From contig CANCJV010000003.1 in assembly GCA_947378425.1 (NCBI GenBank), positions 1-64,000 on the forward strand: a stretch of 64,000 nt of DNA, read 5' to 3'. The notes under the pieces are model-generated. The model was not told where the DNA came from, ran no database searches, and worked only from the letters and a program-made list of their open reading frames with translations. The stretch's first letter is position 1. Every line of letters starts with the position of its first letter. The translations under genes and the position numbers were made by a program. This DNA comes from Synechococcaceae cyanobacterium (lineage in GTDB: Bacteria; Cyanobacteriota; Cyanobacteriia; PCC-6307; Cyanobiaceae). Shown piece after piece: positions 63,713 through 64,000 of the stretch.

Positions 63713-64000
63713 ATGGGCAGCGGTCGCACCGGCCTGTTGGTTCTGGTTGGTCTGGGTGCCTGTGCCGCAACGGCCGTCCTGGCCAGGGACATGGTGATGG
63801 CACCGAATGGGGGGGCCTCGATCAGCGACAGCCCCAAGGAGGTGATGGATCAGGCCTGGCAAATTGTGTTTCGCGATTATCTCGATACCACCGGCAAATA
63901 CAACGTCGACCAATGGCGCAAACTGCGCCGTGACCTCCTGGCCAAGAGTTACGGCAGTCCGAAGGAAGCCTATGAGGCGATTCGCGGCATGCTCGGTACC
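63713..64000 (+). CDS. ctpA: Carboxyl-terminal processing protease, N-terminus (partial)
   Basis: The first 96 codons are visible: a signal sequence (MGSGRTGLLVLVGLGACAATAVLA) and the N-terminal region DQAWQIVFRDYLDTTGKYNVDQWRKL followed by SPKEAYEAIRGMLGT, typical of cyanobacterial CtpA. CtpA matures the photosystem II D1 protein in the thylakoid lumen; paralogues CtpB/C exist, so the exact member is uncertain. The PDZ and catalytic Ser/Lys regions lie beyond the window. Confidence 0.85.
   Translation, partial: MGSGRTGLLVLVGLGACAATAVLARDMVMAPNGGASISDSPKEVMDQAWQIVFRDYLDTTGKYNVDQWRKLRRDLLAKSYGSPKEAYEAIRGMLGT

Noticed and set aside
62168-63913. 581-codon minus-strand frame opposite ispG
   Set aside because: Antisense shadow of ispG with biased composition.
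1-64000. CRISPR array or rRNA operon
   Set aside because: No regularly spaced 23-40 base repeats with unique spacers, no cas genes, and no rRNA sequence were seen. The regular 300-base repeats at 18352-19250 are cadherin coding units.

Overview
The window looks like a chromosome segment of a high-GC unicellular cyanobacterium of the freshwater Synechococcus/Cyanobium type. Evidence for this is the cyanobacterial gene set on the right (CPP1-like, DUF3531, DUF92/VTE6-like, SigF-like sigma factor, ispG, ctpA), a B12-dependent ribonucleotide reductase, and repeated HIP1 octamers (GCGATCGC). The octamers are frequent right of position 26,100; I saw none to the left.

Positions 1 to about 26,030 are an integrated, lower-GC accessory island. 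Its right end carries a P4-type tyrosine integrase next to the 3' end of tRNA-Ser(CGA), with an AlpA-like regulator beside it. A 13-bp copy of the tRNA-end sequence lies at 546-558. Just left of that copy is the N-terminus of a second, related integrase, broken by a stop codon and by an IS3-family element. Both integrase genes are preceded by four arm-type repeats with almost the same spacing but different sequence, so two elements appear to sit in tandem in one tRNA gene. Cargo from left to right: two membrane proteins, a GGCT-fold protein, a complete type I restriction-modification operon (hsdM-hsdS-hsdR) with a YgjP-like metallopeptidase and a zinc-ribbon protein, an Mrr-type nuclease and a second PD-(D/E)XK-like protein, an XRE regulator coupled to a pore-like membrane protein, a small-gene array with a Rad52-like annealing protein, a 1524-residue lectin/cadherin/RTX surface protein, and phage-like small genes.

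Positions 26,022 to about 57,820 are core genome at high GC: comEC, two tandem TPR-glycosyltransferase-like genes, glyQ, TMEM175-like and K+ channels, an RND efflux pump with its adaptor, nrdJ, prfC, hslO, an ABC ATPase, rsmE, a SigF-like sigma factor, an SGNH hydrolase, an aminotransferase and a family-4 uracil-DNA glycosylase that carries an unusual polar insertion.

Positions 57,850 to 62,250 are a decayed patch. It holds a YefM antitoxin with a stop codon, a PEP-CTERM protein with two frameshifts, an intact PIN/RHH toxin-antitoxin pair, a Phd antitoxin followed by a PIN toxin with an in-frame TAG, and a further PIN protein. Core genes resume with ispG and the start of a CtpA-type protease that runs off the window.

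The best candidate for something undescribed is the XRE regulator plus channel-like protein at 12,349-13,301. The protein keeps the pore-helix/last-TM pattern of K+ channels but has no GYG filter, and it is bracketed by copies of the regulator's 3' end. Second is the promoter-repeat array at 13,370-15,368 ending in the Rad52-like gene.
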